Below are positions 1-6,792 of a stretch of 11,129 bases of DNA, piece by piece. The notes below the pieces were generated by a model that was not told the origin of the DNA, made no database searches, and saw nothing but the letters and a program-made list of their open reading frames with translations. The stretch is from DAOVRL01 sp964459805. GTDB taxonomy: Bacteria > Planctomycetota > Phycisphaerae > Sedimentisphaerales > Anaerobacaceae. The position numbers were made by a program, and so were the translations under genes. Each line of letters opens with the position of its first letter. Position 1 is the first letter of the stretch. The stretch lies in NCBI GenBank assembly GCA_964459805.1, contig CAYWOD010000115.1:1-11129 (forward strand), in the 5' to 3' direction.

Positions 1-297
1 CATCTTCGCCAGCATCGTGGCTGTAGAGCCTTTACCTTTTGTGCCGGCTATATGGGCCGTAGGGATTTTCTTGTGCGGATTTCCCAATAACGACAGCAGC
101 TTCTCCATCCTTTTGAGGCTGAACGTGCTGACGTTATACCGTAGATGCGACTGCTTCTCATAGTCAGTCTGCGCAAAAAGATAGCTCATAGCCTCTTTGT
201 AGCTCCGAAAAGCCCTTTTGCGCTTGACCTTGGCTGCCTTGGAGGAGGAGGTTTTCTTGGCCCGTTTCTTTCCGGTTGTTCTTATTGGCTTCACCAT
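1..297 (-). CDS. folC: Bifunctional folylpolyglutamate/dihydrofolate synthase, N-terminal part
   Basis: Partial gene: the first 99 codons, running off the left edge. FolC is a cytosolic Mur-ligase-family enzyme that adds glutamate to dihydropteroate or folates using ATP. The family's N-terminal pattern is visible: SYKEAMSYLF at residues 32-41, then FSLKRMEKLLSLLGNPHKKIPTAHIAGTKGKGSTATMLAKM to the edge, including the P-loop GTKGKGST. Asn is commoner than Lys at the third P-loop position. Residues 1-31 are a Lys/Arg/Ser-rich extension before the conserved start. ATG at 297 has no Shine-Dalgarno, and the promoter at 310-338 would place the transcript start only about 5-7 nt upstream, so the mRNA may be nearly leaderless. 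The in-frame ATG at residue 37 lies inside the conserved block and is unlikely to be the start. Identity is secure from the P-loop context; the exact start is less so. Confidence 0.9.
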   Translation of the reverse strand, partial: MVKPIRTTGKKRAKKTSSSKAAKVKRKRAFRSYKEAMSYLFAQTDYEKQSHLRYNVSTFSLKRMEKLLSLLGNPHKKIPTAHIAGTKGKGSTATMLAKM

Positions 298-309
298 TAA
301 GCAAGACGC

Positions 310-338
310 ATTGTACCCCCCAAAACCTTGCAAGTCAA
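310..338 (-). promoter_or_regulatory. Sigma70-like promoter of folC
   Basis: On the minus strand, TTGACT (338-333) and TACAAT (315-310) are separated by exactly 17 bp. Each hexamer matches the sigma70 consensus at 5 of 6 positions. Transcription would start near 303, only a few nucleotides before the folC ATG at 297. The -10 box overlaps an ATG (311-309) that opens a four-codon frame whose TAA overlaps the folC ATG; given the predicted transcript start, this frame would not be transcribed. Confidence 0.65.
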
Positions 339-655
339 TCCCTTGCCGACCCAAAAAGACCCGAAATAATCCACCGCAGAGCCGTAAGGTTCAGCAAATA
401 AACAGTTTACAGACAACTATTTTTTTGCTGCTTTCCTGCAAAAGTACACCTGTATATCAGCAATCCTTAATATACAATTAGACTCCCTTATAATGGACGG
501 TGATTTGCCCTGATGCGCCAAGGCTCTCACGCCGAAGAATTATCTTTGGCCGCTTGCGCACCCCGAAACCACCACCAAAGTCACCTCCAGAACGCTGCGC
601 CGGCCCTGCTCAGAATTGAAACGCAGCGCAAATTATGAAATTCTGCAAGAATTCC

Positions 656-685
656 TTGCAAACTTGTCCAATCTTGTGTTAGAAT
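656..685 (+). promoter_or_regulatory. Candidate promoter upstream of the beta-helix gene
   Basis: TTGCAA (656-661), an 18-bp spacer and TAGAAT (680-685), preceded by TG at 677-678 in the extended -10 position. The -35 box matches consensus at 4 of 6 positions and the -10 box at 5 of 6. It faces the gene at 1002, and a start near 692 would give a leader of about 310 nt. No better plus-strand promoter was found closer to the gene. Confidence 0.4.
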
Positions 686-691
686 GTAGTT

Positions 692-1001
692 AAGTTGAGA
701 TGTGAAGGCAGGCTCAAAAATGCCTTGATATTATACTTTTGTTGGCTGTCATAATTCAAATACTTGTTCTTTTCATACCGAGCCCACCTTCCGGAATTTA
801 GGTGTAGTCCCAAAGTAGGTGCCGTGCGCGTATCACCCGGGCACCGGAAACGAAGACAAAATGGGCACAAAATCCGCCAGCTCCGCAGTGTATATGCTTG
901 GCGCAGGTAAGAAACAGAACGATTCGGCAAGAATCAGGCACGGGCGTGTAGCCTATGACGCCATAATAAACTCATTATATACTTCTTGAGGGAGTAAAAA
1001 A
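692..1001 (+). promoter_or_regulatory. Possible structured 5' leader of the beta-helix gene
   Basis: If the promoter at 656-685 is used, this is the untranslated leader. It holds a 6-bp stem AAGGCA/TGCCTT (705-710 with 721-726, 10-nt loop). It also holds a nested set: outer stem TTCCGG/CCGGAA (789-794 with 844-849), inner GGTG/CACC (801-804 with 834-837), and an alternative stem GGTGCC/GGCACC (818-823 with 840-845) that shares bases 844-845 with the outer stem. The alternatives are mutually exclusive. No known riboswitch consensus was recognised. Chance inverted repeats of this size cannot be excluded by eye. Confidence 0.25.
987..994 (+). promoter_or_regulatory. Ribosome binding site of the beta-helix gene
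   Basis: TGAGGGAG lies 7 nt before the ATG at 1002 and fixes that start. It is one of the clearest Shine-Dalgarno sites in the window. Confidence 0.75.
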
Positions 1002-3875
1002 ATGACAGCGAAAAGCCTATCCAATCTAATCATCCTGCTGTTCACAGCCGCCTTTGCATCCGCGGCAACCCGCCTCGTCCCCGACCAGTACCCCAACATC
1101 CAGGCAGCCATAAACGACTGCAACGATGGCGATGTAGTTATCGTAGCCCCTGGTGTCTATTACGAAAATGTAAACTTTAATGGCAAGAATATTGTCCTGA
1201 CCAGCGCTAATCCCAATGATCTGACTGTTGTCAGATCAACTATGATTTTAGGTGATAGCTTGAATAGCCCGGTAGTAGTAGCATCCGATGGGAGTTTGTT
1301 AGGATTTACCATTTGCAGTGATACTACATGCGTATGCACCGGAATACAATATGGGAATACGTCTCCCACGATAAGGTATTGTTATATTAGTGTTACCGGA
1401 ATGGCCATTACTGGGCATGTATCTTATAAGCGCGGTCCCATAACCCCGGTTATCGAAAACAACGTAATACACAGTGGAGACGGTATGTATTTTTTTTGTC
1501 AGACTTTTGCCTTGGGTGGTATAGATGCGATTATCAGAAACAATGCCATTATCGCTAGAAAGCCTGCTTCGGGAATAGGTATCGATTATAGAACGTGTAA
1601 ATCCCTTCCGACCGTCACAGGAAATATTATTATGAATTTTAAGATGGGCATCGAATTTACGTATGATTGTTTAGCAGATAAAAGAAAAGCGTTAATTACA
1701 TATAATAATGTCTGGGGAAATACTTATAATTATATAATGCACTATAACACGCCCTTTGATATGACGGGTGTCCAGGGAAATATTTCGGATGACCCTCTTT
1801 TTTTCAATCCCACAGACGGCGACTATCACCTTTTTGGTTTCTCGCCCTGTATTGATGCTGGCGATCCGAATTACATAGCCAAACCTAATGAAACAGATAT
1901 TGACGGTAATCTCCGTATACTCGGTGGTCGCATCGATATTGGGGTTGATGAGTTCACCCCTAAGGGGCAGGTAACACGCCTTGAGATAATAGGGCCGCAC
2001 GATGTCAGAGAGAATTTCCAAGCGCAATACAATGCTATTGCTTATTATCACGATGGAACTGCAGGGAATGTGACTCGTTTTGCTTTATGGTGGGTAGAAC
2101 CGAATAGTTTCGCAACCATTGAATCTGGCCTGCTGAGGACCGAAGATATAAATGAACCGCAGAATATCACTCTTTATTCCCAGTATACCGAAGAAGAAGT
2201 TACCTTGCAAGCGGAGTTGGCTGTCCAAATTTCTCTGCCTCGAACACTTTACGTACCCGCCGAATACGAAACGATTCAGGAAGCAGTAGATGCCGCCAAA
2301 CACCGTGATACAGTCATCGTAGCTGATGGTACATACACGGGAGCCGGTAACCGCGATATCGACTTTAGAGGAAAGGTTATTACTGTTCGCAGCGAAAATG
2401 GCCCGGAAAACTGCATCATTGATTGCAATGGAACACAAGCCGATCTGCACCGCGGGTTCTACTTCCACAGTGGCGAAGACGCTAACTCCATTCTCAACGG
2501 CTTCACAATCGTCAACGGTTATAGTGACAAAGGCGGCGGAATCTGCTGCCAGGAAAGCAGCCCAACGATTACTAACTGCACTATAACCGGCAACTCAGCC
2601 GAAAGGCTCGGGAGGGGCGGCGGGATGTGCAACTGGGATAGCAGTAGTCCGACGGTGACCAACTGCACATTCAGCGGGAACTCGGCAGGTTACGGCGGCG
2701 GGATGTACAACTACGGTCACCCGACGGTGACCAACTGCACCTTCACTGGGAATGAGGCCAACGATGGCGGCGGGATGGCCAATGAAAATAGAAGCAGCCC
2801 GACGGTTACGAACTGCACGTTCAGCGGAAATTCGGCGACTAACTACGGCGGCGGGATGCGTAACACCAGGTCCAGCATTCCGACTGTAACCAACTGCACG
2901 TTCAGCGGCAACTCGGCAGGCAGGACGGGCGGCGGGATGTACAACGGTGGCAGCAACCCCACGGTTACCAACTGTATCCTCTGGGGCAATTCACCTCAAC
3001 AAATCGCAGAAGAATACAGCTCTGGCACGTTTGTCACCTACAGTAATGTCCAGGGCGGCTGGCTTGGCCTGGGCAATATTAGTGCCGACCCGTGCTTTGC
3101 CGAAGCAGGCTATTGGGCTGATGTTAATGACCCTGATATTATTGTTGAGTGGGATGACCCAAATGCAATTTGGGTTGACGGTGACTATCACTTAAAGAGC
3201 GAAGGCTGGCGGTGGTACGCTGACCGCAATACCTGGGCATGGGATGACGTTACCAGCCCCTGTATTGATGCAGGCAATCCCGGCTCGCCGCTCGGCGACG
3301 AGCCACTCTCTGTCCCCGCCGACCCGAACAACGATTGGGGCGTAAACATTCGAATAAATATGGGCGCCTACGGCGGCACCGCCGAGGCAAGCATCCCGCC
3401 GCACGGCTGGACCATCCGCACCGACTACAATAACGACGGCATCGTCAACTTCACAGACTTCGCCTGCTGGTCGAAGAATGACGCACATACCCCCACAGAA
3501 CCGCACGGCCACCTCAATCCCGACCCAATAGATCTGGCCCTTCTCGCAGACCGCTGGCTCGAGCAAACAACCTGGTTTGGAACTCTGCCGCCGCCCACCC
3601 AAGCATGGAACCCCGACCCTCCAAATGGCGCCACCGGCATTCGGACAACTCCCGTTCTAAGCTGGGAGGCCGGCGCCGGTGCAATATCCCACGACATCTA
3701 CTTCGGTACCGCCTACCCACCCCCATTCCACGCAAACCGAACGGAGACAACATTCGACCCCGGCGGCTTATCCTACGAGACCACCTACTTTTGGCGAATC
3801 GATGAGGTCAACGCCGATGGCACTACCCCCGGCCCCGTCTGGACCTTCACAACCACCCACGGCGGCACCAGGTAA
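1002..3875 (+). CDS. Secreted two-module parallel beta-helix protein with dockerin-like and fibronectin-like C-terminus
   Basis: 957 residues. A Sec signal peptide spans about 1-21, with a probable cut after ASA. Module 1 (about 22-318) begins with a pectin-lyase-like cap (IQAAINDCNDGDVVIVAPGVY) and ends DGDYHL (272) ... SPCIDAGDP (281). An Ig-like linker covers about 320-412. Module 2 (about 414-760) restarts with a matching cap (IQEAVDAAKHRDTVIVADGTY), carries Cys/Asn/Gly-rich rungs at about 520-663 and ends DGDYHL (726) ... SPCIDAGNP (752). A single dockerin-like calcium loop (DYNNDGIVNFTDFA) starts at about 808, and a fibronectin-like module ending WTFTT fills 864-957. No lyase active site could be assigned, and there is no PEP-CTERM, LPXTG or C-terminal membrane segment, so a structural, adhesive or glycan-binding surface role is as likely as catalysis. 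Module 1 is visibly more AT-rich than the C-terminal third. Confidence 0.85.
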   Translation: MTAKSLSNLIILLFTAAFASAATRLVPDQYPNIQAAINDCNDGDVVIVAPGVYYENVNFNGKNIVLTSANPNDLTVVRSTMILGDSLNSPVVVASDGSLLGFTICSDTTCVCTGIQYGNTSPTIRYCYISVTGMAITGHVSYKRGPITPVIENNVIHSGDGMYFFCQTFALGGIDAIIRNNAIIARKPASGIGIDYRTCKSLPTVTGNIIMNFKMGIEFTYDCLADKRKALITYNNVWGNTYNYIMHYNTPFDMTGVQGNISDDPLFFNPTDGDYHLFGFSPCIDAGDPNYIAKPNETDIDGNLRILGGRIDIGVDEFTPKGQVTRLEIIGPHDVRENFQAQYNAIAYYHDGTAGNVTRFALWWVEPNSFATIESGLLRTEDINEPQNITLYSQYTEEEVTLQAELAVQISLPRTLYVPAEYETIQEAVDAAKHRDTVIVADGTYTGAGNRDIDFRGKVITVRSENGPENCIIDCNGTQADLHRGFYFHSGEDANSILNGFTIVNGYSDKGGGICCQESSPTITNCTITGNSAERLGRGGGMCNWDSSSPTVTNCTFSGNSAGYGGGMYNYGHPTVTNCTFTGNEANDGGGMANENRSSPTVTNCTFSGNSATNYGGGMRNTRSSIPTVTNCTFSGNSAGRTGGGMYNGGSNPTVTNCILWGNSPQQIAEEYSSGTFVTYSNVQGGWLGLGNISADPCFAEAGYWADVNDPDIIVEWDDPNAIWVDGDYHLKSEGWRWYADRNTWAWDDVTSPCIDAGNPGSPLGDEPLSVPADPNNDWGVNIRINMGAYGGTAEASIPPHGWTIRTDYNNDGIVNFTDFACWSKNDAHTPTEPHGHLNPDPIDLALLADRWLEQTTWFGTLPPPTQAWNPDPPNGATGIRTTPVLSWEAGAGAISHDIYFGTAYPPPFHANRTETTFDPGGLSYETTYFWRIDEVNADGTTPGPVWTFTTTHGGTR
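2562..2990 (+). repeat. Six in-frame beta-helix repeat units inside the 957-residue protein
   Basis: Six units with core P-T-(V/I)-T-N-C-(T/I), mostly followed by (F/I)-(S/T)-G-N-(S/E)-A and a GGGM turn, start near 2562, 2649, 2721, 2799, 2880 and 2959. Spacings of 72-87 bp are all multiples of three (24-29 residues). DNA similarity is high in the core (CCGACGGTGACCAACTGCAC and variants) while the spacers differ, which fits unit duplication. The last unit ends in ILWGN rather than FSGN, a common closing rung in such proteins. Confidence 0.85.
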
Positions 3876-3890
3876 ATGCTGTCCCCCGCA

Positions 3891-3911
3891 CTAATCACTA
3901 ATCAATCATCA
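3891..3911. repeat. Short heptamer tract at the convergent gene junction
   Basis: Two exact CTAATCA units (3891-3897, 3898-3904) are followed by a variant, ATCATCA (3905-3911). The tract fills the gap between the beta-helix stop and plsC, and its last three bases are the plsC stop codon read on the minus strand. No hairpin terminator was seen in this 33-bp gap. It is short enough to be chance, but it has the same 7-bp period as longer tracts elsewhere in the window. Confidence 0.4.
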
Positions 3912-4562
3912 ATAGCTATACGGCTCCTTGCCGTGCTTGGCCCGCAAATCGTTCTGCATCTGCCGCAGCGTTTCGGTCAGGACCTCCGCTAATTTCTCAT
4001 CGCCTATTTCTTTTGCCTGCTCAGCCGTTATTGCCTCACCGTAGCACACCGAAATCGAGCCGGGGGAAAATATCTTCTTGTGCCTCGGCCAGCATTCAAA
4101 CGCACCGTCAATCACCACCGGCATCACCCCCGCCTTGCCGCGTCTGCACAAAAGACCGAAGCCAGGCTTAATCACCCCGATCCGCCCATCCCTCGTACGC
4201 GTTCCTTCCGGAAAAAGGCACACCCCGCGTCCGGCCTTAAGCTTGCTGATAACTTTCCTGACCGCCCTCAGATCTGCCTGGTCCTGCTTTAGCGGTATCA
4301 CATCCACCGAAGAAATGGCCCGGCCGAAAAACCAATTCGAAAACAGCGATTCCCGCGCGAGAAAGCACAGACGCCTCTTCAAAAACGCCCCGCAAAGCAT
4401 CGGGTCGAGATAGCTCTGGTGGTTGCTCACAAGAACAAAAGCCCCTTTGGCAGGGATATTCTCCCGTCCGGAAACGCGCACGCGAAAAAACACCATACAG
4501 AAAACCCTGCAGGCCCGGCGTGCAGCGTGGTACCACATTGCTTTCAGCCTTTCCCTGAGCAT
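3909..4562 (-). CDS. plsC: 1-acyl-sn-glycerol-3-phosphate acyltransferase family protein
   Basis: 217 residues. Enzymes of this family transfer an acyl chain to position 2 of lysophosphatidic acid, making phosphatidic acid at the inner face of the cytoplasmic membrane. Catalytic motif NHQSYLD (HX4D) is at residues 47-53, the substrate-binding motif FPEGTR at 117-122, and the later motif reads VMPVVIDG. The motif II region reads VDVIPLKQD, lacking the Arg often found there. A hydrophobic N-terminal helix (about 17-26) may aid membrane association. I chose ATG 4562, which overlaps cmk by 19 nt; a TTG at 4577 would add five residues, and an ATG at 4538, after the cmk stop, would trim eight. It is the last gene of the operon and converges on the beta-helix gene with 33 bp between them. 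The rpsA gene that often follows cmk-plsC is not here. Acceptor specificity cannot be told from sequence. Confidence 0.87.
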   Translation of the reverse strand: MLRERLKAMWYHAARRACRVFCMVFFRVRVSGRENIPAKGAFVLVSNHQSYLDPMLCGAFLKRRLCFLARESLFSNWFFGRAISSVDVIPLKQDQADLRAVRKVISKLKAGRGVCLFPEGTRTRDGRIGVIKPGFGLLCRRGKAGVMPVVIDGAFECWPRHKKIFSPGSISVCYGEAITAEQAKEIGDEKLAEVLTETLRQMQNDLRAKHGKEPYSY

Positions 4563-5227
4563 TTCTCGTCCACGCAAGCCAAAAGTTTTTCAACAACCTC
4601 TTCTATCCCCAATTCCGTGGTATCGACCACAATAGCATCATCGGCGGGCCTCAGCGGCCCCGTCGTTCTGCTCTGGTCGCTATTGTCCCTATCTTCAATG
4701 GCCGTCTGTATCTGCTCGAGGTTCCGCTCTTCACCCGCGGCCCGAAGCTCCGCCTGCCTTCTTCTTGCCCTTTCCCTCGGATCGGCCGTCAGATAGAACT
4801 TTATATCCGCATCCGCAAACGCCACTGTCCCCTGGTCTCTTCCCTCGGTGACTATCCTTTCCTCCCCGGCCGCAAATCGCCTTTGCATCTCAACCAATTC
4901 CTCTCTAACTCTCGGCGCCGCCGCGGCGTACCGGGCATTAGCGGTCACCTCCGGCTCGCGTATCTGCTCGCTGACGTCAACCCCATTGACGCAAACCGTT
5001 GTCTTGCCCGCTTCTGCCGTGAATTCAAACTCGCTGCTTTCTATAACGCCCAGCAGCTCATCTTCGTCGCTAATATCCGCTCCCGCCCGCATCGCTGCCA
5101 GTGTCACCGCCCGATACATCGCACCCGTATCGAGAAAGCTCGCATCGAGCCGCTCGGCCAGCAGCCGGGCAACCGTGCTCTTACCGCTGGCCGCCGGGCC
5201 GTCAATTGTAATAACAAGATTCGCCAT
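4544..5227 (-). CDS. cmk: Cytidylate kinase
   Basis: 227 residues, the usual length. It phosphorylates CMP and dCMP with ATP in the cytosol, feeding CTP and dCTP pools for nucleic acid and phospholipid synthesis. The P-loop GPAASGKST is at 10-18, DTGAMYR (CMP site) at 33-39, the CMP-specific insert around EPEVTANARYAA at 91-102, GRDQGTV at 129-135 (Ile or Met is more usual than Gln at 132), and the RDNSD lid plus PLRPADDAIVVDTT at 180-204. ATG 5227 is chosen because it gives the canonical N-terminus and starts 1 nt after the stop of the upstream gene; a TTG at 5239 would add four residues. No strong Shine-Dalgarno is present, so translational coupling is likely. The 3' end overlaps plsC. Confidence 0.95.
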   Translation of the reverse strand: MANLVITIDGPAASGKSTVARLLAERLDASFLDTGAMYRAVTLAAMRAGADISDEDELLGVIESSEFEFTAEAGKTTVCVNGVDVSEQIREPEVTANARYAAAAPRVREELVEMQRRFAAGEERIVTEGRDQGTVAFADADIKFYLTADPRERARRRQAELRAAGEERNLEQIQTAIEDRDNSDQSRTTGPLRPADDAIVVDTTELGIEEVVEKLLACVDEKCSGKG

Positions 5228-5228
5228 C

Positions 5229-6527
5229 TCAGGAACCAACCTGCTTCATAAACTCCGGCTCCGCCGTCCTGTCAACCTTGACCACAACAATACTCGTGTC
5301 GTCAATCTGTCTGGCAAGTCCCACAAACCGCCTTCTGTACCTCAGAATATTCTCGACCATCCGTCTCGCTGAGCCTGCGGTAAACCGTTTTGCAGTTGCC
5401 AGCAGACGCTCTCTGCCCCAGAACTCATCGTCGAAGTTGATCGCATCAATCAGCCCGTCAGTATAGAACAGCAGGCAATCGCCGTCTTTGAGCTCAACCG
5501 TCTCAATCTCGTAGGCCGCCTCTGCATCGACCCCCAGCACAAGCCCTCCCTTTTCCAGATTCGTAGTCTCACCGTCTCTGATCAGCACCGTCGGCTCATG
5601 CCCGCAACTGCAATACGTCATCGTCATATCTTTCGCGTCAATGATTGCGTAAAACAGCGTAATAAACTGGCCCTGGTCACATTCTCCGCACACCGCTTTG
5701 TTCAGCTTGTCAATCACCTCGCCTATGCTCTTGCTGCCGCCGTGGCCCTCTGCATAAGCTCGCATCGCACCCCTAAAACAGCTCATCATAAGCGCAGCCG
5801 GAACACCCTTGCCCATAACGTCGGATATCGCCACGACAATCCGGTCGTCCCCAAACTTGAGAAAATCGTAAAAATCACCTCCAACGTCGAAGCACGGAAT
5901 ATATATCCCTGCCACATCCAGACCGGATACAACCGGCGCCCGCTCAGGAATCATCTTTCGTTGAACGAGCCCCGCTAAGTGCATCTGCTCGGCAACACGC
6001 GCCCCTTCAATCGCCTCGGCATACAGCCTGGCGTTCGTTATCGCAACCGCACACTGCGAAGCAACCGCCCGCGCCAACTGAATGTCATCTGCCCCGAAAC
6101 GCTTGGGCCTCGGACTATAAAGCCGAAGCACGCCGATCCCCTTATCCCTGAACTCCATCGCAACCGTAAGCTGGCTCACAAGTCCCTCTTTGATCGTCGC
6201 TTCTTTGTATTTCACCCTACCATCAACCCGCATATCGTCCAGCACCACCGCCTCGCCCGCGAATGCCGCCTTGATTACAGGGTCGTTCCTCGAGACTACC
6301 CCCTTATTGCGGTACCCTTCGCTAAGGCCGTACGTACTCCGCATCTTCAAATCGCCCGCCTCTGTATCAAGCAGCCGAATCGAGCACGCCTTGACGCCCG
6401 TGATCTTCACCGCCGCCTCGGCTAATTTGTCCAGGGCCTCTTGAAGCGAAAACCTACCCGCAACAAGCGTAATAAGCTGATAAATCTGCTCATCTCTTGC
6501 AATTTGTCTTGTCGTCTTTTTTGCCAT
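5229..6527 (-). CDS. GAF-domain SpoIIE/RsbU-type PP2C serine phosphatase
   Basis: 432 residues. A GAF sensor domain (about 15-168) is followed by a short helical linker (169-195, ...EQMHLAGLVQRKMIP), the segment typical before RsbU/SpoIIE phosphatases. The PP2C domain (about 200-418) carries the metal-binding motifs DVGGDFYD (214-221), SDVMGKG (235-241), FYTDG (354-358) and DDTS (409-412), so it looks catalytically intact. There is no membrane segment, so it is a cytosolic sensor. In characterised relatives such enzymes dephosphorylate an anti-sigma-factor antagonist (STAS protein) and release a sigma factor; no STAS protein, anti-sigma kinase or sigma factor lies in this window, so the target is unknown. 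It is the first gene of the operon with cmk (1-nt gap). The GAF ligand cannot be predicted. Confidence 0.9.
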   Translation of the reverse strand: MAKKTTRQIARDEQIYQLITLVAGRFSLQEALDKLAEAAVKITGVKACSIRLLDTEAGDLKMRSTYGLSEGYRNKGVVSRNDPVIKAAFAGEAVVLDDMRVDGRVKYKEATIKEGLVSQLTVAMEFRDKGIGVLRLYSPRPKRFGADDIQLARAVASQCAVAITNARLYAEAIEGARVAEQMHLAGLVQRKMIPERAPVVSGLDVAGIYIPCFDVGGDFYDFLKFGDDRIVVAISDVMGKGVPAALMMSCFRGAMRAYAEGHGGSKSIGEVIDKLNKAVCGECDQGQFITLFYAIIDAKDMTMTYCSCGHEPTVLIRDGETTNLEKGGLVLGVDAEAAYEIETVELKDGDCLLFYTDGLIDAINFDDEFWGRERLLATAKRFTAGSARRMVENILRYRRRFVGLARQIDDTSIVVVKVDRTAEPEFMKQVGS

Positions 6528-6595
6528 AACCGCTTGCCGTCGTAAATCTCACGTATCCGGTCCCCGTAGCCCCGGGACGCCGGGACAAAGCACGA

Positions 6596-6624
6596 ATTAT
6601 ACGCGACTTTGCCCCCCAAGTGAA
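6596..6624 (-). promoter_or_regulatory. Promoter of the phosphatase-cmk-plsC operon
   Basis: On the minus strand, TTCACT (6624-6619), a 17-bp spacer and a perfect TATAAT (6601-6596). The -35 box matches consensus at 4 of 6 positions. Predicted start is near 6589, giving a leader of about 60 nt to the ATG at 6527. It is the best promoter in the 265-bp gap between this operon and the upstream gene and implies independent transcription of the operon. Confidence 0.55.
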
Positions 6625-6689
6625 TCCTAATCCACCCCACGCGCAGGTTACACATTTCCGCTGCGATTTGCGCCTGGCGTCATTGTGAA

Positions 6690-6721
6690 GGGGCGCAGCG
6701 ACTGCGGCAGTCCCTGTCCCC
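6690..6721. repeat. Stem-loop in the 3' region after the GT-C gene
   Basis: GGGG (6690-6693) and CCCC (6718-6721) flank an inner perfect stem GACTG/CAGTC with a CGG loop (6700-6712). It lies about 70 nt past the stop of the membrane-protein gene on the minus strand. No T-tract follows on either strand, so it is not a standard intrinsic terminator. It may be a remnant of a dispersed palindromic repeat; that is inference. Confidence 0.35.
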
Positions 6722-6792
6722 ACGCCTCTTCGGCGCGGACCACGCTCTCGTTAGCATTACAGACCAACCGCCGATAGTTCGCCCCACACTTC

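Larger units (their letters stand above)
298..1001. other. Long intergenic region between divergent folC and the beta-helix gene
   Basis: About 700 bp without a convincing gene. The open frames here (plus strand 218-481, minus strand 679-930) show no recognisable domain, no Shine-Dalgarno and no conserved-looking composition. The stretch 339-655 shows nothing I can name; it contains an isolated TATAAT (489-494, plus) without a matching -35 box. The right half holds a plus-strand promoter candidate and a leader with inverted repeats, listed separately. No tRNA or known riboswitch motif was recognised. Confidence 0.6.

Noticed and set aside
297..311. Four-codon leader frame overlapping the folC ATG
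   Set aside because: Its ATG overlaps the -10 box, so it would not be in the transcript.
218..481. 87-codon plus-strand open frame
   Set aside because: Its first third is antisense to folC and the rest has no domain or ribosome binding site.
679..930. 83-codon open frame on the minus strand upstream of the beta-helix gene
   Set aside because: No recognisable domain and no Shine-Dalgarno; it lies across the inverted repeats of the putative leader. A chance frame is the simpler reading.
3605..3894. Open frames in other phases at the 3' end of the beta-helix gene
   Set aside because: Shadows of a GC-rich, Pro/Thr-rich coding region with no independent start signals.
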